From Paeniglutamicibacter sp. Y32M11 (GTDB lineage Bacteria; Actinomycetota; Actinomycetes; Actinomycetales; Micrococcaceae), in NCBI RefSeq assembly GCF_019285735.1, contig NZ_CP079107.1:2418001-2482000 (forward strand): DNA of 64,000 nucleotides, given 5' to 3'. Under the pieces are notes generated by a model, which was given only the letters and a program-made list of their open reading frames with translations, was not told the DNA's origin and did not search any database. Below, piece by piece: positions 9,205-17,543 of this stretch (position 1 is its first letter; each line of letters starts with the position of its first letter). Both the position numbers and the translations under genes were made by a program.

Positions 9205-10308
9205 TCAGGCAAGGTCTCCGAGCTTTAGAACATCCTCGAACATTTCCGTGGACTGAAGCATTTCAGCGTCGGTCAGCTCGCACTGGCGCAGCATTTCGGT
9301 CAGTTCAGGTGCGTTGTTGCTATCACTGGTGAGGGCAATGTGTGTACGTGCCGTCTCGGTCTTCCAAAGCCCCCGCGCTTCAATCCAGACAAACGGACCT
9401 GCACCACCGAATACCATTTTCAAGCTGGGTGAGTTGGCAATCCAAAGCGTTCCCCTCAGCCAAATGCAACCCTCGGCCATGTGGTGCATGGCGTCTAATA
9501 ACCGTGCGGGATGCAGCGGGCGCGCTGCTCGCAGTTCTACGGTAGTGAAGTCATTTTCCACGGCGCTTGACCGGGACTCCTGCGCGGCGTGACCCGTGGA
9601 ATCTACGCAAGGGTTCCCTGCCGCTGCGCGCCGTCGCGCTGCGGCGGCTAGATGTGACCCCAGAATAATGTCACGTTCGGGATGGAGAACTTTCAGATGC
9701 GGCCCTAAGTGCCCCAACAGCTGGGTTCCTCTTTGGAACAATTCACCACCGGATTGGCAACCAGGTGCTTGTGCTTCGAAGAGGTGCGCAAAAAGCCCCT
9801 CAACCAACAACGCAGTATCGGCATAGGCGATTTCGTGGACAAGGAATTCTCCCGATGTTCTATCATCGCCACGGACGCTGCTTAGTCCAGCCTGCCAGAG
9901 CGTTCGGGAGTCCCACATCTGATCTTCGAGCGCCGAGGGGTCCACGGCCAGACAGATGGAGTCAACGACAATTCCTCGCGACAGCAATCGCGGCTCCAGC
10001 AGCTCCATGGCCATTGCTGCGCTCACGCTCGGCGGAAGTCCGATGATCATATCCCCGGACACCTCATCCACAAGGCGCATCACGGTGGGGACAACATCCA
10101 AGCGGACCGTACAGGTCAGACACCCGTGCTCCAGTGGTATCTCACTGCGCTCCAGAGTGAGAAAACTCTTGGATATACGCCTCAAGACTCGTTCGCCCTC
10201 CAGAAGGTCGTGGCGAATTACCGTGGCATGTGGCCACGTACGCACCAAGGCATCAAGGGCCTTGTCACGGGCATGCGCTTCTAACGATGTTACAAGTATG
10301 AGAGTCAC
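9205..10308 (-). CDS. COG0523 family protein, MRF-like (ribosome hibernation factor recruiting)
   Basis: 367 residues related to the COG0523/CobW metallochaperone family. The N-terminal Walker A (GxxxxGKT) of true G3E GTPases is absent: the protein opens MTLILVTSLEAHARDKALDA. It keeps a Cys pair in GCLTC (Cys63, Cys66). This combination, with a zinc-free ribosomal protein gene downstream and a Zur-like box upstream, fits MRF of mycobacteria, which recruits the hibernation factor to zinc-starved ribosomes. The start is GTG only about 14 bases from the box, with no clear ribosome site, suggesting a very short leader or leaderless mRNA. Assignment to MRF rather than another COG0523 branch is inference. 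Confidence 0.75.
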   Translation of the reverse strand: MTLILVTSLEAHARDKALDALVRTWPHATVIRHDLLEGERVLRRISKSFLTLERSEIPLEHGCLTCTVRLDVVPTVMRLVDEVSGDMIIGLPPSVSAAMAMELLEPRLLSRGIVVDSICLAVDPSALEDQMWDSRTLWQAGLSSVRGDDRTSGEFLVHEIAYADTALLVEGLFAHLFEAQAPGCQSGGELFQRGTQLLGHLGPHLKVLHPERDIILGSHLAAAARRRAAAGNPCVDSTGHAAQESRSSAVENDFTTVELRAARPLHPARLLDAMHHMAEGCIWLRGTLWIANSPSLKMVFGGAGPFVWIEARGLWKTETARTHIALTSDSNNAPELTEMLRQCELTDAEMLQSTEMFEDVLKLGDLA

Positions 10309-10321
10309 ACCAAACAGACTA

Positions 10322-10343
10322 GCTAAGAATGATTCTCATTAGC
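10322..10343. promoter_or_regulatory. Zur-type operator
   Basis: Read on the minus strand this is GCTAATGAGAATCATTCTTA followed by GC, an imperfect palindrome very close to the actinobacterial Zur consensus TAATGAnAATCATTnTCA as I recall it. It sits about 14 bases upstream of the MRF-like gene, the expected place for zinc-dependent repression. Confidence 0.75.
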
Positions 10344-10423
10344 AAACTGAGGAGGAACCACCATGATGCCGTCACTCATTATGGAGCCAGCTAGGTGTGT
10401 GAAACTCGACGTGTTCCGAAACG

Positions 10424-10921
10424 TCACCGCTCGTCATGATGAACAGGAACCACCACCACGGGTAGGAATTGGTGAGATACCACGTGCGACGCCGTGGCTC
10501 CGTTGAGTAACTCAGATACACGCGCCCCCACTCCCTTGTGCCGGGTCCCCACCACAATCAAGCGGGCATGCAATTCGCTGCCGAGCCTGGCTAACGCCTT
10601 ACCGGGATCCCCCGCTAGCACACGCAAGGACCATTCAACCTTCGAACCGGCCATGGCGCTTTGCAACACATGCAAAACATCTGCCGCATCAGCTTCCATA
10701 TCTTCATCGATGTCACCCGGGTGAAGTGAGGTACCGACGATGTCCTTCTTCAGTTCCCATTCGACTAGGTAACTGTTCGGCTGCACGTAGGCGAAAACCA
10801 GAGCCGACCCGAGCGACTCGGCCAACGACCGGGCCTCTAGCACCACGCGGCGCGGCTGCTTGGGAAGGACACCTGTAACAATGGGTCCAGCTCCCCCGAC
10901 GTTCGGTTGTTCCTTGCCCAT
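10424..10921 (-). CDS. Universal stress protein (UspA) family
   Basis: 165 residues, one Usp domain. The C-terminal VGTRHKGVGARVSELLNGAT resembles the ATP-binding G2xG9xG(S/T) region of ATP-binding Usp proteins, with imperfect spacing, followed by the usual VVVVP strand. Start at MGKEQPNVGG is supported by GGGAAGG 5-7 nt upstream; a longer start exists 28 codons upstream but adds Cys-rich residues unlike the family. Probably a cytoplasmic stress-survival protein; partner and signal are unknown. Confidence 0.8.
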   Translation of the reverse strand: MGKEQPNVGGAGPIVTGVLPKQPRRVVLEARSLAESLGSALVFAYVQPNSYLVEWELKKDIVGTSLHPGDIDEDMEADAADVLHVLQSAMAGSKVEWSLRVLAGDPGKALARLGSELHARLIVVGTRHKGVGARVSELLNGATASHVVSHQFLPVVVVPVHHDER

Positions 10922-11025
10922 GATTGCCTTCCCACATTGGACAACATGAAATTCATTACTCATGGCCATTTTCCGCCCACAGCGGCAGGAATGGAACAGC
11001 GTCACGGGTCCAAAGCCTTTTCTCC

Positions 11026-11874
11026 TTAGAACAAGCCGAGCTCGGCAAAAGCCACTGCGATTCCATCCTTGCTTGGTGGGGGTGTCGTGCGGTCGGCCAG
11101 CGCCACCAATCCCGGGTGTGACCCCTCGACGGCAATACCGATCCCGGCGTAGGCGACCATTTCCAGGTCGTTTTCCCCGTCGCCAATGGCGATGGTGTGT
11201 GCTTGGCTAATGCCTAGATCTTCAATTGCCACGGCAATGCCATCCGCCTTGCTGATACCCCGGAGGAATATTTCACCGGTGTGCCGGTGGGTATCGGCAA
11301 TCGAATTCTCCACCACCGCAATATCGTTTCCGATCTCGGCGGCGATCATGGCGACAGAAGCCGCAGCGTCGAACATCGAGACCTTGGCGTACGAGGCCGG
11401 CGCGGGTGTCAGACGTAAGGTTCCTAGGATGGCCGAGGCGCCATCACTCTGTCCATCAGGGCGGGCAGCGAAGTGGGATCCAACGATGTCCCGCAGCCGC
11501 TGCTCGGCCGCGGGTCGAACGTAGAGAAATTCGGCGGACTCCAACACGTAGATGGCATCATGAGCATCAAGCGCCGCAATCGTCCTACTCGCCTGTTCCT
11601 CAGAGAAACGTCGATCCATCAGTACCCGGTCACCGACTTGCACATAGGCCCCGGCACTGGCCACCAGGCCGTCAAACCCTGCCGCGAGGATGCTCGCCGG
11701 CAGCATTGACAGTGGTCGACCGGTGCAGAGAAACACCTTGTGTCCGGCGGCACGAGCCGCCCGTACCGCACGCTCGTGAGCTTCGGGAACTACCCCGTAA
11801 TCGGCGTAGGTGCCATCCACATCAAGGAAGATCGCATGGATGGTGGTTGTGGGCAGTTTGGGCAGGGTGTCCAT
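11026..11874 (-). CDS. HAD superfamily phosphatase (Cof/IIB type)
   Basis: 282 residues. HAD motifs: I, FLDVDGTY with nucleophile Asp18 and Asp20; II, CTGRP; III, a Lys near ISKADGIAV; IV, GDGENDLEM. The cap between motifs II and III is of the IIB (Cof) kind. Such enzymes remove phosphate from sugar phosphates or nucleotides in the cytoplasm; the substrate cannot be told here. About 100 bases separate it from the Usp gene. Alone or co-transcribed with it. Confidence 0.88.
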   Translation of the reverse strand: MDTLPKLPTTTIHAIFLDVDGTYADYGVVPEAHERAVRAARAAGHKVFLCTGRPLSMLPASILAAGFDGLVASAGAYVQVGDRVLMDRRFSEEQASRTIAALDAHDAIYVLESAEFLYVRPAAEQRLRDIVGSHFAARPDGQSDGASAILGTLRLTPAPASYAKVSMFDAAASVAMIAAEIGNDIAVVENSIADTHRHTGEIFLRGISKADGIAVAIEDLGISQAHTIAIGDGENDLEMVAYAGIGIAVEGSHPGLVALADRTTPPPSKDGIAVAFAELGLF

Positions 11875-11938
11875 GCTAAGAGAGTCTACCGGTGCGTTGA
11901 GCCAGCGCCTCGGAGCACGTTGCCCTCACATGAGAAAA

Positions 11939-11964
11939 CCCGCCCCGACAAATGTCGGGACGGG
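11939..11964 (-). terminator. Hairpin terminator downstream of wecB
   Basis: CCCGCCCCGACA-AA-TGTCGGGACGGG, 12-bp arms with one mismatch; AAAA at 11935-11938 gives a T-run on the minus strand. The same hairpin, one base different, recurs at 26537. Confidence 0.75.
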
Positions 11965-11991
11965 ATTCATTAGTGCCCTGCCGTGACCAAG

Positions 11992-13185
11992 TCAGGCCGC
12001 TGGGCTCGTGACCAGAAGAGCATCCTGAACCTGGATACGGTCCCCGACAAAATCCGATAACCGGTTCCCGACATTCAGCAATTCTCCAATGGCAGCGACG
12101 GTGCGAGCAGCGGCAAAGCCATCCCCATAGGGGTTCACTGCGTTTGCCATCGCTGCATAGGCACCACCATCGTTCAACAATTCCAGAACTGAGCTATAAA
12201 TGCGCTCCTCATCTGTACCGATGAGTCTCACCGTTCCGGCAGTGACGGCCTCGGGTCGCTCGGTGTTCTCGCGCATCACCAGCACCGGCTTGCCTAGGCT
12301 CGGCGCTTCTTCTTGGACTCCCCCGGAGTCGGTAAGCACCATATGTGAGGCAGCCAGCATCTGCGTGAACTCCCCGTAGCTCAGTGGTTCGGTCAGGGTA
12401 ATGTTAGCGTTGCCCTCAATTTGCGGCAATAGCGCCTCACGTACCACGGGGTTGCGGTGTAAGGGCAAGACAAATTCAACGTCCGGCTCGGCTGCGGCGA
12501 GACGGGCCAGCGCCCGGCCAATGCCGCGCATCGGTTCACCTTGATTTTCCCGACGATGAGTAGTCACTAGCACGATCCGTTTGCCGGAGGCTACAAGAGT
12601 AGAGAGCGCTGTGTCGGTGAACTCCGCGTGCTCCTGTACCACTTCCAGCAGCGCGTCAATCACCGTATTACCTGTGACAACTACATCTGCCGGGTTGATG
12701 CCCTCGCGAAGCAGGTTTTCCCGGCTGATAGAGGTTGGAGCCAGATGAAGGGCCGCTATCTGGCTGGTCAGCTTACGGTTGGCCTCCTCTGGGAAAGGAG
12801 AGTACAGATCGCCACTGCGCAAGCCCGCCTCGGCGTGCACCACCGGAATACCACGATAGAAGGCGGCAATGGCACCGGCCGTCGAAGTGGTGGTATCGCC
12901 TTGCACCACCACGGCGTCAGGACGTTCACGCTCCAATATCTCATCCAGTCCCTTGATCGTCTTAACCAAGATTCCGTTGAGAGATTGGCGTGGTTCGATC
13001 ACATCGAGATCATAGTCTGGGGTGATTTCGAATATCGCGTTGACTTGGTCGAGCATCTCACGGTGCTGCCCTGTCACTGTCACAACACAATCGAAGACGT
13101 CGTTGTTCTGGAGTGCCTTGACGATCGGGGCTACCTTGATTGCTTCGGGTCGAGTGCCGTAAATCGGCATGATCTTCTTACGCAT
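11992..13185 (-). CDS. wecB: UDP-N-acetylglucosamine 2-epimerase (non-hydrolysing)
   Basis: Interconverts UDP-GlcNAc and UDP-ManNAc, the donor for surface polymers. 397 residues, the family's normal length. Seen: N-terminal YGTRPEAIKVAPI, VQGDTTST, HVEAGLRSGD, and TDSGGVQEEAPSLGKPVLVMR near the C-terminus, all hallmark motifs. Start at MRKKIMPIYG has AAGGAGG 7 nt upstream. It lies 25 bases after wecC on the same strand, so the two form an operon making UDP-ManNAcA. A hairpin follows. Confidence 0.95.
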   Translation of the reverse strand: MRKKIMPIYGTRPEAIKVAPIVKALQNNDVFDCVVTVTGQHREMLDQVNAIFEITPDYDLDVIEPRQSLNGILVKTIKGLDEILERERPDAVVVQGDTTTSTAGAIAAFYRGIPVVHAEAGLRSGDLYSPFPEEANRKLTSQIAALHLAPTSISRENLLREGINPADVVVTGNTVIDALLEVVQEHAEFTDTALSTLVASGKRIVLVTTHRRENQGEPMRGIGRALARLAAAEPDVEFVLPLHRNPVVREALLPQIEGNANITLTEPLSYGEFTQMLAASHMVLTDSGGVQEEAPSLGKPVLVMRENTERPEAVTAGTVRLIGTDEERIYSSVLELLNDGGAYAAMANAVNPYGDGFAAARTVAAIGELLNVGNRLSDFVGDRIQVQDALLVTSPAA

Positions 13186-13210
13186 AGTTTCCTCCTTGCC
13201 AGCGGGCACT

Positions 13211-14443
13211 TTAGCGCCACAGTCCACGGGTATCGATGATGTCCTTGCCATGCAGCTCGGTGCGGTTAACGTCCCGGAATCGGTCATGATCAACCAGCAC
13301 GGTGATTACACTCGAACGTTGCAATGCTTCATCAGTGCTGACCAGTTTTAGGTTTGGTAGAGCTGCCAGGGAAACAGGCAACTCCTTGATGTGCGGCTCG
13401 GCGGCAAGGAACTGAATCTGCGGGTGAGATTCGGCCAGTTTCCGAGCAATATTGATCGCCGGGGATTCACGCAGGTCATCGATGTTCTTTTTAAAGGCCA
13501 AGCCCAACAGCGAGACCTGCCCATTAAACGACTGCTTGGCCGTTGCGTCCTTGACCTTTGAGATGACCCAATCGGGCTTCGCGTCGTTGGTTTCGCGAGC
13601 CCTGCGAATCAGCTGGGATTCCTCCGGAGCTGCCGAGACGATGAACCATGGGTCCACCGCAATGCAGTGACCCCCGACGCCTGGACCCGGTTGAAGGATG
13701 TTAACCCGGGGGTGGCGATTAGCAAGTTCGATCAGTTCCCAGACATTGATACCAAGCTTGTCGGAGATGATAGACAGCTCGTTGGCGAACGCTATATTCA
13801 CATCGCGGAAGGAGTTCTCCACCAGCTTTGCCATTTCGGCGGTTGCCGCATCGGTAGTGAGGATCTCCGCGGCGCAGAAGGTCTGGTAGAGGGCCTTAGC
13901 CTTTTCGGCGGCCTCGGCACTGAGCCCACCAACGATGCGGTCGTTCGACACCAGTTCCTGCATCACGAATCCGGGAAGAACTCGCTCAGGGCAGTGAGCA
14001 ATGAGCAATCTAGAAATATCAAGATCCGGGCGGGCCGCTTTGATGTACTCTGCCATTCGCTCGGTGGTTCCGGGCGGGGATGTTGATTCAAGGATGACCA
14101 ATTCGGTGCCAGTCAGGTGCGGGGCGAGACCCTCGGCTGCCTGCTTGATGTACGAGAGATCGGCACTGTAGTCGTCGTTGAATGGCGTAGGTACAGCAAC
14201 GATAAAAGCCTGCGCAGCGGGGGTGGTCAGCGAGGCCGTGAGTAATCCACGAGTCACAGCGTCCGACACGAAGGCGCCGAGCTCCGGTTCCACGAAAGGC
14301 ACTTCGCCCTTGTTGACTGCTTCAACTGTCCGAGGATTAACGTCGACTCCGTGAACCCGGATTCCTCGGGATGCAAGGATCGCTGCGGTGGGCAGTCCAA
14401 TGTATCCCAGTCCAATTACTGCAACTTCTTGAATGTCAGTCAC
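13211..14443 (-). CDS. wecC: UDP-N-acetyl-D-mannosamine dehydrogenase
   Basis: Oxidises UDP-ManNAc to UDP-ManNAcA using two NAD+. 410 residues. Seen: N-terminal GLGYIGLPTA Rossmann motif, TSPPGTTER, the KLVENSFRDVNIAFANEL helix with the catalytic Lys/Asn, GPGVGGHCIAVDPWF containing the nucleophile Cys, and C-terminal LGLAFKKNIDDLRESPA. GTG start with GAAGGAAG about 12 nt upstream. First gene of a wecC-wecB pair next to glycosyltransferases; the product probably enters a surface glycan made by the genes to the right. Confidence 0.95.
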   Translation of the reverse strand: MTDIQEVAVIGLGYIGLPTAAILASRGIRVHGVDVNPRTVEAVNKGEVPFVEPELGAFVSDAVTRGLLTASLTTPAAQAFIVAVPTPFNDDYSADLSYIKQAAEGLAPHLTGTELVILESTSPPGTTERMAEYIKAARPDLDISRLLIAHCPERVLPGFVMQELVSNDRIVGGLSAEAAEKAKALYQTFCAAEILTTDAATAEMAKLVENSFRDVNIAFANELSIISDKLGINVWELIELANRHPRVNILQPGPGVGGHCIAVDPWFIVSAAPEESQLIRRARETNDAKPDWVISKVKDATAKQSFNGQVSLLGLAFKKNIDDLRESPAINIARKLAESHPQIQFLAAEPHIKELPVSLAALPNLKLVSTDEALQRSSVITVLVDHDRFRDVNRTELHGKDIIDTRGLWR

Positions 14444-14561
14444 TCAGGCGACTTCCTTCGGTCTTCGGGGATCTACACCAGTGGTGCTGGTGCAATCTGG
14501 TTCTCAAGGATGCGCTAGCGCGCTTCATCCCACAGGCTAGGAACCTCCCGTGAACAGGCGA

Positions 14562-16328
14562 TTAACTGCGAGTTCTTTTAGACCAATAAATTTGCTTAAG
14601 AACTGCCGAACTCCGCTCCCAGGTGCGCTCCTGAAGTACGAACTCCCGGGCAGCCGCGCCAATTTCTAGCCGGCGGTCGCTGTTTGCCAACAGTTCACTC
14701 AAGGTTTCGACCCAGGCTTCCAGCTCCTCAGCAGGAACCAGAACGCCGGTTTTTCCGTGCGAAATTAATTCCGACAATGCCGGCAAATCCGAGGCCATTA
14801 CGGGGACTCCACAGGCCATCGCTTCCACCGGCTTCAGCGGGGTGACATCGCGAGTAACTGCAAGGTCGCGACGGGGAACCATGAAGACATCCAAGGCAGC
14901 GTGATAAACATGCGCCCGCTCCCGTGGAACTCTGCCGGTAAAGATGCACTTATGAGCTATGCCCAATTTTTTTGACAATTCGATGAGCGGCTCGCGTTCA
15001 ATGCCGTCCCCCACGACTAACAGTCTCAAGTGAGGGTGAGTATCCTTCATCCGGGCGACGAGGCGGACCAATAATTCAAGCCCTTCATAATGAACCAGAC
15101 TGCTGATCGTACCTACATAGCTGAGTGCTGGGTCCAGATTGACTTCTTGTCGCGCGCGCGTCCGATCCATGGGCTCATTGAGGAACATCCCTCCAACCCC
15201 GTTAGGTAGCACCTGGATCCGTTCAGGTGCTACGCCTGCTTCCATGAGATTTTTTCGCATGGCCTCACCAAGCGTGACGACGGCAGTCGCGGCCTTGGCG
15301 TTCTCCCCCTCACGTTTGCGGAACAGTTTGTAGCGGCGGGATGACCCGGCAGATTTCGGACGGGTCGAAGCCCAGGTGTCTGCCAGTTGCCCACGGACCT
15401 CGTAGACCCAAGGCAGCGAATAGGCCTTGGCCACCGCACGCACAGCGAGAGCATTAGTGAAGTCTGTGGTGGTGTGCAGAATGGTGGGCTGTAATTCCTC
15501 AACCAACCCAGCAAGCAGCAGCGTTTGTTGTTGGATACGCCCGGTAACGTCAAAACGCTGCTTGGCTGGCAGCAGCCGGCGATACGTCACACCGTCGACT
15601 TCCTGCCGTGGTCCCGCCATCATGTTTCCCACGTTGACCGGGTACCCCAGCCGGGTGGCGGCAGAGACCCTGACACCCTGGGCCTGCAGGGCCTTGAGTA
15701 GTGAGTGAGTGCGCTGGGTATATCCGCTGGAGGTGTACGGAAGGGAGTTCGTGGCTACGTAAAGGACATGGGGTTCTCCGTGGATGTCCCAGCAGCGCGT
15801 CTTGTCCTCCAACATGGGCAACAGCCCTTCGAAGGTGTCTCTTTCGCTGCGGTAGTGGGCCAGTTGGCGACCACCACCGCGGCCGCCTTTCTCCAGCGTT
15901 GCGATCGCTTCGTCGATGCGCCCAAGGGACCAGTGAAGTCTGGCAGCGCTCCGTGCCGCGGCACCCCGCACGCTCTTAACCCTGTCGATCACCAAGGCTG
16001 CTTCTTCCCACAAGGAGGCGGCAATCGCGGTATTAGCCAGCCTCGCGGCTGTCCCGTCACTAAGGGCGCCATGCTCGAGCCAATCCTTGATCGTTGCGCG
16101 CAAGGCATCCTTGTCCTCGCGAAGGAGTGCCGCCATCGCCACGGTCACCGGTCTTTTCCCGCGCTGCGTGTAGAGACGTAGCGCGCCATTAAGCGCACTT
16201 CGGGTCCCGAACTTACGCAGTATCTGGAGCATGAAAAACTCCGGGTCATCGTGCAGGTTCTGCATGCTCAACCGTGCGGCATTGCCGATGTTCTGGCGGA
16301 TTCCACGAACCTTTTCTGTATCCTTCAA
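14562..16328 (-). CDS. GT4-type glycosyltransferase with N-terminal helical domain
   Basis: 588 residues. About residues 1-185 form an Ala/Leu-rich helical region that may be TPR-like; the rest is a GT-B glycosyltransferase: PHVLYVATNSLPYTSSGYTQ (186 on) is the acceptor-side start with a Gly-rich turn, and the donor site has PLKPVEAMACGVPVMASDLP with the E-x7-E type glutamates. No signal peptide or membrane segment. Start follows the stop of the upstream GT by a single base, so translation is likely coupled. Donor and acceptor sugars are unknown; placement suggests assembly of a surface polysaccharide or teichoic-acid-like polymer. Confidence 0.82.
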   Translation of the reverse strand: MKDTEKVRGIRQNIGNAARLSMQNLHDDPEFFMLQILRKFGTRSALNGALRLYTQRGKRPVTVAMAALLREDKDALRATIKDWLEHGALSDGTAARLANTAIAASLWEEAALVIDRVKSVRGAAARSAARLHWSLGRIDEAIATLEKGGRGGGRQLAHYRSERDTFEGLLPMLEDKTRCWDIHGEPHVLYVATNSLPYTSSGYTQRTHSLLKALQAQGVRVSAATRLGYPVNVGNMMAGPRQEVDGVTYRRLLPAKQRFDVTGRIQQQTLLLAGLVEELQPTILHTTTDFTNALAVRAVAKAYSLPWVYEVRGQLADTWASTRPKSAGSSRRYKLFRKREGENAKAATAVVTLGEAMRKNLMEAGVAPERIQVLPNGVGGMFLNEPMDRTRARQEVNLDPALSYVGTISSLVHYEGLELLVRLVARMKDTHPHLRLLVVGDGIEREPLIELSKKLGIAHKCIFTGRVPRERAHVYHAALDVFMVPRRDLAVTRDVTPLKPVEAMACGVPVMASDLPALSELISHGKTGVLVPAEELEAWVETLSELLANSDRRLEIGAAAREFVLQERTWERSSAVLKQIYWSKRTRS

Positions 16329-16329
16329 G

Positions 16330-17496
16330 CTATCGCCCGTTCTCGGTGAGTTTTTCCAGTTCAGCCAGGTACTTCATGCCCAATGACCCTAGATCGGCGT
16401 TGTTCTTGACCCATATGCGCGCACTTCCGGTGCGCAACAGCGAACCGCGATTTGCCCCGAGACTACGCAGGTGGGAGACCAAGGCTTCGGCGGACTGGGC
16501 CACCACGGCACCGGCCTGCGCCTGTTCGATGATGTGTGCCGCCTCTCCGCGCACCAGCCCGGTCACGTGTTTGTCCAGCGCCAACAGCTCATAGAGCTTG
16601 GAGGGGATCGTGTAGTCGAAGCTCGGCCAATCGGGGCGAAGGCTGACTAGGCAGGTATCAGCCCACTGGTACATCTTCAGCACGTCGATCCCGCGCACCG
16701 GTTGATGGAATTCCACCGCGGCTCCGCGGTGCGCGGCGTATTCCTGCAAGGCTTCCGCTTCGGATCCGCCGCCCACCATGCGCAACCGAATGGTTCCGGG
16801 CAGGGCTGCCGCGGCATCGATGGCGACCTCCAGGCCCTGGCTGCGTCCCAGGTTGCCCAAGTACAGCACGTTCAGGACCAGAGAATCCTCCCGGCGAGGC
16901 GCTTGAAGGCCTTCATACCGGCCGAACTCCACCCCATTGGGCAGCGTGATGACATTCTTGACCCCTTGGCTGCGCGCGACCGCCGCCAACCCTTGGGTCA
17001 CGGTGACCACCAGCCGTGCCCTCTTGAGCAAAGATAAGATAAATCGCGACACCACCGGTTCCAACCGGCTGGAGCCAAGCACCTTAGATTCGTGCAAAAG
17101 GTTCGGCCACGCGTCGCGCAGATCAACAACAAAGTGGGCACGCAACAACTTACTGGCAACAAAACCAATCAGCAGGGTCGGCAACGCCGGCACGGTGGCT
17201 ATCACCACGTCCTGGCGGCCGGCCCACAGGCAGGACGGAATAGACACCAACGAATCAATCCCATGCTTCAGCGCCTTGAAAAGAGGTCTGGTGGCAGGGA
17301 AAAGCGCGGGATAACGCAGCACCCTCACGTTCCGGGACTGCTGGATAGCCTCGGCGGGAGCCTGCGACTGTGGCCTTGGGGTCACGACACTGACCCGATG
17401 TCCGGCTTCGGCAAATGCGTCAACAAAAGCTCTCCAGCGACGTTGCGGTGGCGAGATCTCCGGGGTGAAGGAATGGGTCAAAAGCAAAATTCGCAT
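16330..17496 (-). CDS. Glycosyltransferase, GT4 family
   Basis: 388 residues from the start MRILLLTHSFTPEISPPQRR, the usual opening of GT4 enzymes; the 11 extra codons upstream look non-native. GT-B layout: N-terminal HSFTPEISPPQRRW Gly/Pro loop, LYLGNLGRSQGLEVAIDAA at the domain junction, MVGGG, and the donor-site SKLYELLALDKHVTGLVRG. It sits in a tight minus-strand run of five genes from 24530 to 14562. Sugar specificity unknown. Confidence 0.85.
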   Translation of the reverse strand: MRILLLTHSFTPEISPPQRRWRAFVDAFAEAGHRVSVVTPRPQSQAPAEAIQQSRNVRVLRYPALFPATRPLFKALKHGIDSLVSIPSCLWAGRQDVVIATVPALPTLLIGFVASKLLRAHFVVDLRDAWPNLLHESKVLGSSRLEPVVSRFILSLLKRARLVVTVTQGLAAVARSQGVKNVITLPNGVEFGRYEGLQAPRREDSLVLNVLYLGNLGRSQGLEVAIDAAAALPGTIRLRMVGGGSEAEALQEYAAHRGAAVEFHQPVRGIDVLKMYQWADTCLVSLRPDWPSFDYTIPSKLYELLALDKHVTGLVRGEAAHIIEQAQAGAVVAQSAEALVSHLRSLGANRGSLLRTGSARIWVKNNADLGSLGMKYLAELEKLTENGR

Positions 17497-17543
17497 CTCA
17501 GGCCGGCCCCCGCCGGCTCGCTGCGGCAACGGGAGTCCCGGGC

